Positions 8,085 to 17,102 of a stretch of DNA of 64,000 nt are shown here, piece after piece; position 1 is the first letter of the stretch, and every line of letters begins with the position of its first letter. Source of the stretch: Streptomyces canus (GTDB taxonomy: Bacteria; Actinomycetota; Actinomycetes; Streptomycetales; Streptomycetaceae); the NCBI RefSeq assembly GCF_001514145.1, contig NZ_KQ948673.1, forward strand, positions 182,607-246,606, written 5' to 3'. The notes under the pieces are model-generated. The model saw only the letters and a list, made by a program, of their open reading frames with translations, did no database searches and was not told where the DNA came from. The translations under genes and the position numbers were made by a program.

Positions 8085-8759
8085 GTGAGCGGCCGGCCGG
8101 CGCCCGCGATACTGCCCCCGTCGCTGCGCGCGCGGCTCGCGCTGGTCGCGGCCCTCGCCGCGCTGGTGGTCGTCGTGCTCGCGGTCCTCTACGCCGGCCA
8201 CGGCCAGCCCGGCAGGGTGGACAGGTGGCTCATCAAGCCGACGGAGGACAGCGTGCGGCCACCATGGCGTCGCGTCGCCCTGACCCTGGACTTCCTGGGG
8301 GAACCCGCGGGATCGGCCATGGTGGTCGCGGCCGCCGTGACGGGCTGCCTGCTGCTTCGGCGTCCTCGCGCGGCCGTTCTCATGGTTGCCGGCGCCGGCC
8401 TCGCCGTGGGCACGGCGACGCTGCTCAAGCACCTGGTGGGACGTACCATCCACGGCGCCGACAACCTGTCCTACCCGAGCGGACACACAACCTTTCTCAC
8501 CGCGCTCGCCGTCGTCGCCGCGCTGCTCGCGACCGACCGGCTCGGCCTCGGCCGTACGGCCGGAACGTCACTCGTGCTCGCCGCGGCGCTGGTCGCCGGC
8601 GCCGCGATGGGATGGGCGGAGGTCGCCCTGGGCGCGCACTACCCGACCGACGCTCTCGGCGGCTGGTGCACCGCGCTGGCGGTGGTACCGGCGACCGCCT
8701 GGCTGGTCGACCGGATCGCCGACCGGTTGGCCGACGCCGGTCAGCGGGCGCGCCGCTGA
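8085..8759 (+). CDS. PAP2-family membrane phosphatase
   Basis: A 224-residue integral membrane phosphatase. The three family motifs are present in order: a KHLVGR variant of KxxxxxxRP (about residue 115), PSGHTT and the terminal GAHYPTD in place of SRxxxxxHxxxD (Ser/Arg diverged to AEVAL). Several hydrophobic segments surround them. The likely substrate is undecaprenyl diphosphate or a lipid phosphate, which would fit recycling of the lipid carrier used by the adjacent polysaccharide locus. GTG start; a 28-codon reading frame (8002-8088) overlaps it by 4 bases (GTGA) and could be a coupled leader, but I cannot support it as a gene. Converges with the aminotransferase, leaving 7 bases. Confidence 0.85.
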   Translation: MSGRPAPAILPPSLRARLALVAALAALVVVVLAVLYAGHGQPGRVDRWLIKPTEDSVRPPWRRVALTLDFLGEPAGSAMVVAAAVTGCLLLRRPRAAVLMVAGAGLAVGTATLLKHLVGRTIHGADNLSYPSGHTTFLTALAVVAALLATDRLGLGRTAGTSLVLAAALVAGAAMGWAEVALGAHYPTDALGGWCTALAVVPATAWLVDRIADRLADAGQRARR

Positions 8760-8766
8760 CGTCCGT

Positions 8767-10110
8767 TCACGCCAGGCGGCGGAACACGGGCTTCACCGGT
8801 CGCCCGGCCAGCCAGGGCGTGGGGTCGGCGGCGTCCAGCGCCTTCCGGTACACCGCGCATGCCTGTGCCACCACCTCGACGGTGCGGTCGATGTCGGCGT
8901 CGCTGAGCGCGCTGCTCACCACGAACGACGGAGCCAGCACCCCGCCCGCGAGGAGCCGGCGCAGGAACAGCGTGCGGTACTCCTGCGAAGGCTGCAGGTT
9001 CTCGTCGAGGGTGGCGAAGACCAGGTTGCTGGCCCGGCCCCGGACGACGATGTGATCGCCGACGCCCATGCCGGCCGCCGCGTCACGGACACCGGCGGCC
9101 AACCGCTCGCCGAGGGCGTGCAACCGCGCGGTGACGCCCTCCTCGACATAGGTGGCCTGCACGGCCATCGCGGCTGCCAGGGAGTGTGTCTCCGCGCCGT
9201 GCGTGGTCGACAGCAGGAACACCCGGTCGCCCGAGTGACGCAGTCCGCCCGGTTCCATCACTTCGCGCCGCCCGGCCAGCGCCGAGACGGCGAACCCGTT
9301 GCCCAGCGCCTTGCCGAAGGTGGAAAGGTCGGGGACCACCCCGTACAGGCCCTGGGCGCCCGCCTCCGACCAGCGGAAGCCGGTGATCATCTCATCGAAG
9401 ATCAGTACGCAGCCGTGCCGGTCAGCCAGCTCGCGCAGGCCGGCGAGGTATCCGGGCGGCGGCTCACTGTGGCCGGCGGGTTCCAGGATCAGGCAGGCGA
9501 CCTCGTCCTGATACCGGGTCAGCAGCGCCTCCGTGGCGGCCAGGTCTCCGTAGGGGAACGCCACGGTGAGCTCGGTGGTCGCCGCCGGAATGCCGGCGGA
9601 CATCGGCGTGGTGCCGATGAACCAGTCGTCGACGGAGAAGAACGGATGGTCGCCGCAGATGGCCACCCGCGGGCGACCGGTGACGGCGCGGGCGAGGCGC
9701 ACCGCGGCGGTGGTGGCGTCGGAGCCGTTCTTCGCGAACTTCACCATCTCGGCGGTCGGCACCGTGGCCAGGAAGCGTTCCGCGGCCTCGACCTCCACGA
9801 TGGACGGCCGGACGAAGTTGCTGCCACGGTCGAGTTCCCGCCGCACCGCCTCGATCACGCGTGGGTGGGCGTGGCCGAGGCTGACCGACCGCAGGCCGGA
9901 TCCGTACTCGATGTAGCGGTTGTCGTCGATGTCCCACACGTGGGCACCGCGGCCGTGGCTGATGACCGGAGCCAGGTTCTCGGGGTACTGGTCGTCGCCC
10001 TTGGCATAGGTGTGCGCGCCCCCGGGGATCAGGGCGTGCATCCGCTCGTTCGCCATCCGCGACCGGGGCAGTTGTAACCCTTCGGTTTCTACACAGTCTT
10101 CGGTGGCCAT
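8767..10110 (-). CDS. class III PLP aminotransferase (GSA-aminomutase-like)
   Basis: A 447-residue fold-type I enzyme resembling glutamate-1-semialdehyde aminomutases. Features: PGGAHTYAKG near the start, the glycine-rich cofactor turn KNGSDATTAAVRLARA, the PLP Asp in LIFDEMITGFRW, and the Schiff-base Lys in LSTFGKALGNG. Heme-pathway HemL would not normally be in a polysaccharide locus; this type is found in sugar and secondary-metabolite clusters, where it aminates or rearranges a keto-sugar or small acyl donor. Start chosen at the ATG with GAGGTCGGG upstream (10110); a start at 10143 would overlap the previous gene by 26 bases. Probably the last gene of the exopolysaccharide operon. Confidence 0.85.
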   Translation of the reverse strand: MATEDCVETEGLQLPRSRMANERMHALIPGGAHTYAKGDDQYPENLAPVISHGRGAHVWDIDDNRYIEYGSGLRSVSLGHAHPRVIEAVRRELDRGSNFVRPSIVEVEAAERFLATVPTAEMVKFAKNGSDATTAAVRLARAVTGRPRVAICGDHPFFSVDDWFIGTTPMSAGIPAATTELTVAFPYGDLAATEALLTRYQDEVACLILEPAGHSEPPPGYLAGLRELADRHGCVLIFDEMITGFRWSEAGAQGLYGVVPDLSTFGKALGNGFAVSALAGRREVMEPGGLRHSGDRVFLLSTTHGAETHSLAAAMAVQATYVEEGVTARLHALGERLAAGVRDAAAGMGVGDHIVVRGRASNLVFATLDENLQPSQEYRTLFLRRLLAGGVLAPSFVVSSALSDADIDRTVEVVAQACAVYRKALDAADPTPWLAGRPVKPVFRRLA

Positions 10111-10117
10111 CCCGACC

Positions 10118-10669
10118 TCAACTCTCTTTCTGCTGGAGGGCATCGGCGAGGCTCGGCGCCTCCCGGTCCCGCTTGGACATGGAGGTGGCCGGCAGCGGCC
10201 AGGGAATGGCGAGCTCCGGGTCGTCGAAGGCGATCGTCACGTCCTCGGTTGGATCATGCGGGCGGTCGATCCGGTACGAGGTGTCGGCGGTTTCGGTCAG
10301 CGCCTGGAAGCCGTGCGCGCAGCCCGCCGGGATGTACAGGGTCACCTGCGTCTCGCCGGACAGCTCGAAGGAGGCCCAATTACGGTACGTCGGCGAGTCC
10401 GGGCGCAGGTCCACGACGACGTCGAAGATCCTCCCGTACGAGCACCGCACCAGCTTGGCCTCGCCGGCGCCGGAGCGCAGGTGCAGGCCGCGCAGCACGC
10501 CCCGGACCGAGCGGGACAGGCTGTCCTGAACGAATGCGTGCGGATCGAGGCCCACCGAGCGGACCACGTCGGTGTCGAAGGTGCGGCAGAAGAAGCCGCG
10601 TTCGTCGGCGTACGGCGTCGGCTCGAACAGGTACGCGCCGGCGATCTCCGGGACTTCGGTCACCTTCAT
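10118..10669 (-). CDS. RmlC-like dTDP-4-keto-sugar 3,5-epimerase
   Basis: A 183-residue cupin-fold epimerase. The typical order of motifs is present: YADERGFFCRTF, then VRGVLRGLHLR with the catalytic His, then DVVVDLRPDSPTYRNWASFEL, then YIPAGCAHGFQAL. It should act on a 4-keto nucleotide sugar. No dedicated RmlA/RmlB/RmlD genes lie in the window, so it probably works on the product of the nearby SDR/cytidylyltransferase set or on a rhamnose precursor made elsewhere. It overlaps the upstream pyruvyl transferase stop by 4 bases (ATGA). Confidence 0.88.
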   Translation of the reverse strand: MKVTEVPEIAGAYLFEPTPYADERGFFCRTFDTDVVRSVGLDPHAFVQDSLSRSVRGVLRGLHLRSGAGEAKLVRCSYGRIFDVVVDLRPDSPTYRNWASFELSGETQVTLYIPAGCAHGFQALTETADTSYRIDRPHDPTEDVTIAFDDPELAIPWPLPATSMSKRDREAPSLADALQQKES

Positions 10670-11898
10670 GAGGGCTCCCTCGTGGTGCGGGTGCGACCGG
10701 TCGGCGGGAAGAGGGCCGCGGTCAAGGCGGTGAACTGGTCCTCGACCCGCCGGGCGGCGTCCCGGTTCCGCTCGGGGAGGGTCCGTCGCAGCTCCGGCGC
10801 ACGCTGCTCCAGCTCCCGGAACTGCTCGAGCAACCGGTCGGCGTCGACCTCGCGAGCGGAATGGCAGTACGCGCCCAGTCCCATCAGAGCCATGAGATCG
10901 TCGCTCTTCTCCGAATAGCAGACGGCGAGTGTCGGCGTGCCGACCTTCAGCGCGCAGACCAGGTTGTGGTAGCGGGCCGCCACCACGGTGTCGGCAGCCG
11001 CCGCCTCCTTCATCAGGTCGCCGAGTGAGGCCGCCTCGGCGGCGGTGACCAGCGGCGAGTCCACCGCGTCGAGGATCGCGGCGGCCACCGGCCGGTCGAG
11101 CTCGTCCCCGGTGAGCAGCCGGACCGTCCTGCCGTCCTCGACCAAGGTGCGGACGAAGCGGATCGTCCCGTCGAGGTAGCGCCGGTGGATCTCCTCGGCC
11201 TGGGTGCGCTCGTCGTTGCTGCCGTGCCAGGCCATGACGCCGACGCAGACCGGGCCCGGCGGCCCCGAGGGCGTGCTCGCCCGCGGCGCAGGCAGCGAAA
11301 AGGCGAGGTCCGGATAGACCTCGTCGCGCGCGGTGGCCACGCCCATCGCCCCTATCGCGTCGCGGGAGTGGGCGCCCCGGAACGACCGGTACGCGGCCAG
11401 CCGTGCCGACCAGCGCACCAGGGTCCGGGTCGCCCGGTGGCCGATCTCGGAGGCGCCGACGCTGACCAGCGCGACCCGCGTGCGCAGCAGTCGGCCGCTC
11501 GCGCAGAGCAGGAACAGCGAGTACGGGAAGCCCCATGGCCTCAGGGGCAGCGTGGTCTCCAGAACGCCCGTGCCCGGCACGATCACCACGTCGTGCCGGC
11601 GCACCCAGGCGGCGGTGCGGACGGCGTCGACGAGCTTGCCCAGACCCTTCGTCGCGACGGCGGCGACGCTCGAGGCGGTCCGGTACTCACCACGGTTCCA
11701 GTTCATCCGCGCGGCGGGGATCCCGTACCGGGCCGTGATGACCTCGGGCCCGCCGCACAGCGCGTCCACGACCGCCTCCGGGTGCTGAGTGCGCAGGTAC
11801 CCGAGGATGGCCTCGAGTGACGCGTCATTGCCGGAGTTGCCGGCGCCGAACAGGCCGAACAGCCCGACACGTACCTGCGTTTTTTGCGTGGCGGTCAT
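10666..11898 (-). CDS. polysaccharide pyruvyl transferase family protein
   Basis: A 410-residue protein of the CsaB/WcaK-type polysaccharide pyruvyl transferase family. N-terminal VGLFGLFGAGNSGNDASLEA is the family's glycine-rich opening; VVIVPGTGVLE, VALVSVGASEIG, the DLAF motif and the C-terminal VVAARYHNLVCALKVGTPTLAVCYSEK are further hallmarks. It would transfer pyruvate from PEP to form a ketal on a sugar of the polymer, adding negative charge. Overlaps the GT2 gene upstream and the RmlC gene downstream by 4 bases each. Confidence 0.88.
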   Translation of the reverse strand: MTATQKTQVRVGLFGLFGAGNSGNDASLEAILGYLRTQHPEAVVDALCGGPEVITARYGIPAARMNWNRGEYRTASSVAAVATKGLGKLVDAVRTAAWVRRHDVVIVPGTGVLETTLPLRPWGFPYSLFLLCASGRLLRTRVALVSVGASEIGHRATRTLVRWSARLAAYRSFRGAHSRDAIGAMGVATARDEVYPDLAFSLPAPRASTPSGPPGPVCVGVMAWHGSNDERTQAEEIHRRYLDGTIRFVRTLVEDGRTVRLLTGDELDRPVAAAILDAVDSPLVTAAEAASLGDLMKEAAAADTVVAARYHNLVCALKVGTPTLAVCYSEKSDDLMALMGLGAYCHSAREVDADRLLEQFRELEQRAPELRRTLPERNRDAARRVEDQFTALTAALFPPTGRTRTTREPS

Positions 11899-12842
11899 GC
11901 CTGCCTTCCTTCGCGGCCGGCGACGAGAGCGTCGACGGAGATCGTGAGCCCGCCCGGGTCGACCGAGGTCCGGTCCTCGACCCGCTCGCCGGCGCCCGGC
12001 CGGGTCCGGCTGGCCATCCACGCGGCCAGATGGCGATAGCACGCACGCCGGTCGGCCGGGGACAAGGGCGCCCGCCGGATCGCCGCGTTGAAGCCCCACA
12101 GATACTCGGCGAGCAGCCGGGGCGTCGGGTGCAGCGGGCCCGCCCGGCGCGGATCCAGGTTGACGCACCGGGAGCGCTTGGACGGGTTCGCCCGCTCGGC
12201 ACGGGTGGGGTGGTCCCGGCGGAAGTACAGCAGTTCCGGCACCTGGTGGAAGGGCCCGTGCAGGGTGATCTCGGCAACGAACGTGCGGTCCGCGTGGTGG
12301 TAGCTGTCGAGCGGCTTCACCCGGCGCAGCATGTCGGCGCGCATCACCCCGTAGAAGTCGTCGCCGCCCGGCTCCATCAGCAGACTGCGGAAGCGCTCCG
12401 GCGGGTGCGGCGAGTCAGTGGCGAGCTGGTACTCGTACGGAACCTTTATCCGGCCGTCGCCGTCGATGACCGCCTGCTCGGCGTGCGCGAGGATCACGTC
12501 CGGCCGCTCGTCCAGGGCCTCCACACAGCGCCGCAGCAGGTCCCGGGCGTAAAGGTCGTCGTGCGAGGCCCACTTGAACAGTTCGCCGTGGCATTCGGTG
12601 AATACATAATTGTGGTTCGGCGATGCACCGATGTTCCGGGGAAGCCGTATGTACCGGATGCGTGCGTCCCGCGCGGCGTATTCATGGCAGATGGCCTGAG
12701 TCCCGTCGGTCGAGGCGTTGTCGGAGATGACCAGCTCGAAGTCCTCGTAGGTCTGGCCGAGCAAGGCGTCGAGCGACTCGGCGAGGTACTGCTCGCCGTT
12801 GTACACGGGCAGGCCGATGCTCAATCGGGGATGGGCGGTCAT
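11895..12842 (-). CDS. GT2 family glycosyltransferase
   Basis: A 315-residue GT-A enzyme. IGLPVYNGEQYLAESLDALL and DFELVISDNASTDGT are the classic GT2 opening, and the metal-binding DxD-type motif is in FKWASHDDLYA. The C-terminal third is variable. No membrane segment is evident, so it should act on the cytoplasmic face on lipid-linked oligosaccharide. Overlaps its neighbours by 4 bases on both sides. Confidence 0.9.
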   Translation of the reverse strand: MTAHPRLSIGLPVYNGEQYLAESLDALLGQTYEDFELVISDNASTDGTQAICHEYAARDARIRYIRLPRNIGASPNHNYVFTECHGELFKWASHDDLYARDLLRRCVEALDERPDVILAHAEQAVIDGDGRIKVPYEYQLATDSPHPPERFRSLLMEPGGDDFYGVMRADMLRRVKPLDSYHHADRTFVAEITLHGPFHQVPELLYFRRDHPTRAERANPSKRSRCVNLDPRRAGPLHPTPRLLAEYLWGFNAAIRRAPLSPADRRACYRHLAAWMASRTRPGAGERVEDRTSVDPGGLTISVDALVAGREGRQA

Positions 12843-14158
12843 GACATCCTCACTTCACTGATGGTGTTCTGGTGGCGCTCGCGCAGGGCGGCCCGCAACT
12901 GCAGCCACCACAACGCCGAGGCGGCGACATTTGCGGCGGCGACGCCCCAGGCCGAGCCGACGGTGCCGGCCAAGGCCGCCCCGCCGAGCCCGCCGCCGGC
13001 GTAACCCACGGAGGCGAACAGCTGGCAGCGCAGGCTGCGTCGAGCCGCCGCGAGCGCGCGCAGCCCGGCCGCCGCGCCGACTCCGACGCCGGCGCCCGCG
13101 ACGCCGACCGTGACCGGCATGATGAGCTGGGAGGCGGAGTGCCAGACTTCGCCGAGCACGTGCTCGCCGGCCCAGTCCGGCACCAGGAGCAGTGCGGCGC
13201 CCCAGAGCAGCGCGGAGCCGGCCAGCCCGCCCGCGAGCAGGAGACAGAATGTGCCCAGCCGGTGCGGGGCCTCTCGCAGCACCCGTGCCGCCTCCGGGAC
13301 GGTGACCAGCGAAAGACCCATCAGCACGGCGAGGAAGGGGCCGAGCAGGAGTTCGGCACCGCGGACCGCACCCACCGCGCTGACCCCGGCGATCGCGCCG
13401 AGCCCGTACGCACGCAGCTGGCTCGCCCCGCTGAGACTGACGTTCTCGGCCAGATACCGGTAGCCGAGGTCGCGCTGCTCGCGCAGCCACGCGCGCGCCC
13501 GGGTCGGCCGGGGCAGGATGCCGCACTGGAAGCAGCCGTACCCCGCGGCCACCGCGGCGGTTCCGCCCCAGGCGAGTACAAAACCTTCCACGCTGCCCAC
13601 GCGTGCCGCCACCACCAAGGCAGGAATGAGGGCGATGCCCCACACGACGTCGTTGAAGAACGCCTTCCGCCCGGCCCCCGCGGCGAAGAACACGAACCGC
13701 CAGGCGTCCTGCAGCAGCAGCCCTGGCAGAACCACGCCGAGGCCGACGAACGCGGGTCCCACCCGGCCACCGAGACCCAGTCCGACCACCAGGCTGACCA
13801 CACCGATGACACCGCCCACGCCGAGCGCGGTACCCGACGCCCGGGCCGCCGCCGCGCGCCAGGATGCGTCCGACACACCGCTGAAGCGCACCACGAGCGG
13901 ATCGGAGGACAGCCCGCGAGAGACGTTGAGCACCACGCCGTAGGTCACCCAGGCCAGGGTGAACACGCCGAAGGCCTCCAGCCCCAGCGAACGTGCCACG
14001 TACATGCCCACCAGGAAGTTGGACGCGCTGGAGGCCGCCTGGTCGGCCAGCCCCCAGGACAGTCGGCCGGCCAGGGCCCGCCTGCCGTTCGGCCGGGCGT
14101 GCCGGCGCCGGGCCGCTCCTGCCGTCGTCTTCTCCCCCTCAATGGTCATCTGTGTCAT
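12839..14158 (-). CDS. Wzx-like polysaccharide flippase
   Basis: A 439-residue protein made of about 12 hydrophobic segments separated by short Arg-rich loops. An N-terminal basic stretch (RRRHARPNGRRALAGRLSWG) precedes the first segment (FLVGMYVARSLGLEAFGVFTLA), the typical opening of MOP-superfamily O-antigen flippases. Together with the Wzy-like protein and the Wzz-like proteins it completes a Wzx/Wzy-type export route. The initial MTQMT offers two ATGs; the first overlaps the upstream stop by 4 bases and is preferred. Confidence 0.85.
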   Translation of the reverse strand: MTQMTIEGEKTTAGAARRRHARPNGRRALAGRLSWGLADQAASSASNFLVGMYVARSLGLEAFGVFTLAWVTYGVVLNVSRGLSSDPLVVRFSGVSDASWRAAAARASGTALGVGGVIGVVSLVVGLGLGGRVGPAFVGLGVVLPGLLLQDAWRFVFFAAGAGRKAFFNDVVWGIALIPALVVAARVGSVEGFVLAWGGTAAVAAGYGCFQCGILPRPTRARAWLREQRDLGYRYLAENVSLSGASQLRAYGLGAIAGVSAVGAVRGAELLLGPFLAVLMGLSLVTVPEAARVLREAPHRLGTFCLLLAGGLAGSALLWGAALLLVPDWAGEHVLGEVWHSASQLIMPVTVGVAGAGVGVGAAAGLRALAAARRSLRCQLFASVGYAGGGLGGAALAGTVGSAWGVAAANVAASALWWLQLRAALRERHQNTISEVRMS

Positions 14159-15429
14159 GCCTTGATCAGTCCGGCGCCCTGCAAGGCGTCGGCAGCGGCG
14201 GCCACGGTGTCGAACGGCAGCCCGGACCGCTCGGCGACGTCCAGCAGACTGTGCTCGCCGTCGGAGAGGTTGAGCACCCAGAGCATGGCCATCTGCGCCT
14301 GCTTGGTGTCGCTGCGGCCACCGAGCGCGTCGTACAGACCGCGCCGGCCCAGCTGTGGTTCGCCGTATGGGCTGAGGTTGAGGTACCGCCGGTTGCGGTC
14401 GAGGACGGCGGACGCCTCACGGCAGACGGCAAGGGTGTCCGCCATCGCCTCCGGGGAGACGAAGTCCAGGTTGTCCGCGGAGGTGTGGTACTCGGGGTAG
14501 CCGGCGTACGGGGTCCGGGTGAGCGAGCCCACCCCGAGGTTGAACCCGGGCGAGCAGAACTGCCGCTCGTCGTAGCCGTACGGAGTGAACTCGGTGATGT
14601 GGTGCGGGCGTTCGGAGGCGGCCAGCACATGCCGCAGCACCCGGTCGATCTCCGCGTCGCCGCGTCTGCTCTGCTTGTACGTCAGCCGGCCCGGGTCGCC
14701 GGCGCAGGCCAGCACCAGGCCGTGCTTGACCCGCTCCACCCGCTCCGCGTTGCGCGCCAGCCAGGTGATCGCCCCGATGGTGCCGGGCGCGAAGATGAAC
14801 CGGTAGGTGTAGTACGGGTTCTGCTCCGCCAGCGCCCGGGCCAGGAAGGTCGCCACCGCGATGCCGGCCAGGTTGTCGTTGGCCAGCGACGGGTGGCAGA
14901 CGTGGCAGGAGACGATCACCTCGTCGGCGACCTGCCCGGGGACGACATGCTCGGCGTAGGTGAGGTGGCCGTCGGCGAGGGTGGAGTCGATGCGCACCTC
15001 GTACTCGCCGTCCGGCATCGCGTCCAGGGTCTCCTGGGCCAGGCAGAACCCCCACTCCGGCTTGTAGTAGCTGGTGCGGTACGGCACCCAGGCCGGGTGG
15101 TCCGGCAGGGTGTGCAGGTGTTCGCGCAGTTCGGCCAGCGGCATGGTCGCCGACACCGGCACGCTGTAGCCGAGCACGTGCAGGCTGGACGCGGCGAAGT
15201 CGACGACCCGGTTGCCCGAGGTGTCGGCGATGTACGCGTCCCGGATGTTCCACTCCTGCGGCACCGTCCAGTCGAGCACCTGCGTCCCGGTCGGCACCTC
15301 GTGCACCTGCAGCGGGATGTACTCGCCGACGATGTCCAGGGTGGCGCGCACGCCGTCCCCCGTGATGCTCCGGCACAGCGGGTACAGCCGCTCCACCAGG
15401 GCGTACATCTCCTCGCCGGGTGTGGTCAT
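14155..15429 (-). CDS. DUF4910 / aminopeptidase-like domain protein
   Basis: A 424-residue protein of the DUF4910 family: a zinc-aminopeptidase-like fold followed by a short winged-helix-like C-terminus (about the last 60 residues). Visible peptidase-like motifs include VSCHVCHPSLANDNLAG, which contains His and Asp positions typical of M28 metal ligands, and SPGFNLGVGSL further on, with EYHTSADN near the C-terminal metal site. Genes of this family are repeatedly found in sugar-polymer loci beside cytidylyltransferase, methyltransferase and SDR genes as here, but the reaction is not established to my knowledge. It may process an N-acyl or amide group on the sugar. Confidence 0.8.
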   Translation of the reverse strand: MTTPGEEMYALVERLYPLCRSITGDGVRATLDIVGEYIPLQVHEVPTGTQVLDWTVPQEWNIRDAYIADTSGNRVVDFAASSLHVLGYSVPVSATMPLAELREHLHTLPDHPAWVPYRTSYYKPEWGFCLAQETLDAMPDGEYEVRIDSTLADGHLTYAEHVVPGQVADEVIVSCHVCHPSLANDNLAGIAVATFLARALAEQNPYYTYRFIFAPGTIGAITWLARNAERVERVKHGLVLACAGDPGRLTYKQSRRGDAEIDRVLRHVLAASERPHHITEFTPYGYDERQFCSPGFNLGVGSLTRTPYAGYPEYHTSADNLDFVSPEAMADTLAVCREASAVLDRNRRYLNLSPYGEPQLGRRGLYDALGGRSDTKQAQMAMLWVLNLSDGEHSLLDVAERSGLPFDTVAAAADALQGAGLIKA

Positions 15430-16451
15430 CGGCGCCACCGCAGGGTGTCGTCGACGGTGCCGGCGTCGGAGGCCGCGCGCAGCACGGCGAGCCGGGTGAA
15501 GCGCTGGTCGAAGTCCTCCTTGGTCAGCCCGAACTTCTGGTAGGCGTCGGCGAGTTCGAGTGCGCCGCGCTTGACCGACCACTCGATGTCGAAGCCGGGG
15601 ATGGCGGCGCGGAACCGGGAGAAGTCCACCCGGTAGGAGCGCGGGTCGGCCCCGTTCTCCCCGGTGATCCTCACCTTGGAGCCGGGCACCGCCTCGGCGA
15701 CCTGCTCGGCGATCTCGGCGACCGTGACGTTGTTGGTCTCGCTGCCGATGTTGAACGCCCGGTCGTGCACCGCTTCGCGCGGCGCGGTCAGCGCGGCCGT
15801 GAAGGCCCGGGCGATGTCGGCGGCATGCACGAGCGGGCGCCACGGGGTGCCGTCGGAGAGCACCAGGACCTCGCCGGACAGGAGCGCGTGGCCCACCAGG
15901 TTGTTCAGCACGATGTCGGCGCGCAGCCGGGGCGAGTAGCCGAAGGCGGTGGCGTTGCGCATGAACACCGGGGTGAAGTCGCCGTCGGCCAGCGCGTGCA
16001 GGTCGTCCTCGACCCGCACCTTGGACTCCGCGTACGGCGTCACCGGGCGCAGCGGGGCGTCCTCTCCCACCAGGTCGTCGCCGCCGGCGGCGCCGTACAC
16101 CGAGCAGGTCGACGCGTACAGGAAGCGTCGCACGCCGGCGTCGCGGGCCAGCCGGGCCAGGCGTACGGACGCGTGGTGGTTGATGTCGTAGGTGAGCTCG
16201 GGCGCGAGCGATCCGAGCGGGTCGTTGGACAGCGCGGCCAGGTGGATCACGGCGTCCACTCCGGCCACGTGGTCGGCTGTGACGTCGCGCAGGTCCACGC
16301 GGTGCCCCGGCGGGTCCGCGGGCGGCTCGCCCAGCACGCTGTCGGCGAACAGGCCGGCGTCGAGGCCGACGACGTCGTGCCCGGCGGCGGTGAGTACAGG
16401 GGCCATGACGGTGCCCAGGTATCCCTGGTGTCCGGTCAGTAGTACGCGCAA
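15426..16451 (-). CDS. NAD-dependent nucleotide-sugar epimerase/dehydratase (SDR)
   Basis: A 341-residue extended SDR. The Rossmann motif is TGHQGYLG (residues 6-13), followed by LAALSNDP, the Ser/Thr of LYASTCSVYG, and the catalytic pair in YAESK. The C-terminal region with FNIGSETNNVTVAEIAEQV is typical of UDP- or CDP-sugar epimerases/4,6-dehydratases. It should act on the nucleotide sugar made by the cytidylyltransferase in the same operon. It starts 3 bases after the PIG-L stop and overlaps the next gene by 4 bases. Confidence 0.88.
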   Translation of the reverse strand: MRVLLTGHQGYLGTVMAPVLTAAGHDVVGLDAGLFADSVLGEPPADPPGHRVDLRDVTADHVAGVDAVIHLAALSNDPLGSLAPELTYDINHHASVRLARLARDAGVRRFLYASTCSVYGAAGGDDLVGEDAPLRPVTPYAESKVRVEDDLHALADGDFTPVFMRNATAFGYSPRLRADIVLNNLVGHALLSGEVLVLSDGTPWRPLVHAADIARAFTAALTAPREAVHDRAFNIGSETNNVTVAEIAEQVAEAVPGSKVRITGENGADPRSYRVDFSRFRAAIPGFDIEWSVKRGALELADAYQKFGLTKEDFDQRFTRLAVLRAASDAGTVDDTLRWRR

Positions 16452-16454
16452 GGT

Positions 16455-17102
16455 TCAGTCCCCCAGGTTGAGCGTGAGTTTGGTGGCGGCGAACGCCTCG
16501 GCGTATCGCTCGTGGCATTCGATGCCGCGGATCCGGGCCAGGCCGAGGAAGGCCTCGCGGTCGTACCAGGGCCGGTGACGCTGCGAGGGGTAGTGCTCCT
16601 GCAGCAGCCGTACCTTCTGTTCGGCGACCTCCGGCGACAGTGGCTGGTACGCCGCCATACGGCCGAGATCGCCGTCCCACTTGACGATCTCGTAGCCGAG
16701 CACGAGGTGGTCGCGGAACGCGGTGGGTACCAGCTGCGCCAGACCGCGGTGATCCTGGTGGGCGTCGTCGGTGCGCGGGGCGAGGACCAGGTCCGGCTCG
16801 GTCCGCCCGCGCAGGTCCTCGACCGCTGCCTTGGCCTCTTCCCAGTGCACGGGTATCCGGCCGTCCGGCAGCTTGAGCACGGTCAGCCGCAGGTCGGCGC
16901 CCGGGCAGAAGGCGGCGAGCGCGGCCTGCTCCTCCTGCTCCCGCTCGCCGCCGCCGCCGGAGAGCACCAGCGCGTCGACGCGGGTGCCGGGGTGCGCGAG
17001 GCACATCGTCAGCAGTGTGCCGCCGGCGCCGATGGCGATGTCGTCGCAGTGCGCGCCCACCGCGACGATCCGGTCGAGGCGCCCGGCCCCGAGCCGGATC
17101 AC
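16455..17102 (-). CDS. PIG-L family deacetylase
   Basis: A 215-residue zinc-dependent de-N-acetylase of the LmbE/PIG-L type. The metal-binding motif is AVGAHCDDIAIGAGGTL (AHxDD) near residue 18, and the second histidine site is in RTDDAHQDHRG. It would remove an N-acetyl group from a sugar or a lipid-linked intermediate. GTG start overlaps the stop of the cytidylyltransferase gene by 4 bases (GTGA); longer upstream readings lie inside that gene and are rejected. Confidence 0.85.
   Translation of the reverse strand: MIRLGAGRLDRIVAVGAHCDDIAIGAGGTLLTMCLAHPGTRVDALVLSGGGGEREQEEQAALAAFCPGADLRLTVLKLPDGRIPVHWEEAKAAVEDLRGRTEPDLVLAPRTDDAHQDHRGLAQLVPTAFRDHLVLGYEIVKWDGDLGRMAAYQPLSPEVAEQKVRLLQEHYPSQRHRPWYDREAFLGLARIRGIECHERYAEAFAATKLTLNLGD

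Noticed and set aside
8767..10110. Calling the PLP enzyme HemL (tetrapyrrole synthesis)
   Set aside because: Its position at the end of a polysaccharide operon and the lack of other hem genes make a sugar-pathway role more likely; the fold alone does not decide.
16455..17102. Second GalB-type hydratase
   Set aside because: This PIG-L protein has the deacetylase AHxDD motif and sits among sugar genes, unlike the AHxGD protein in the gal-like operon.
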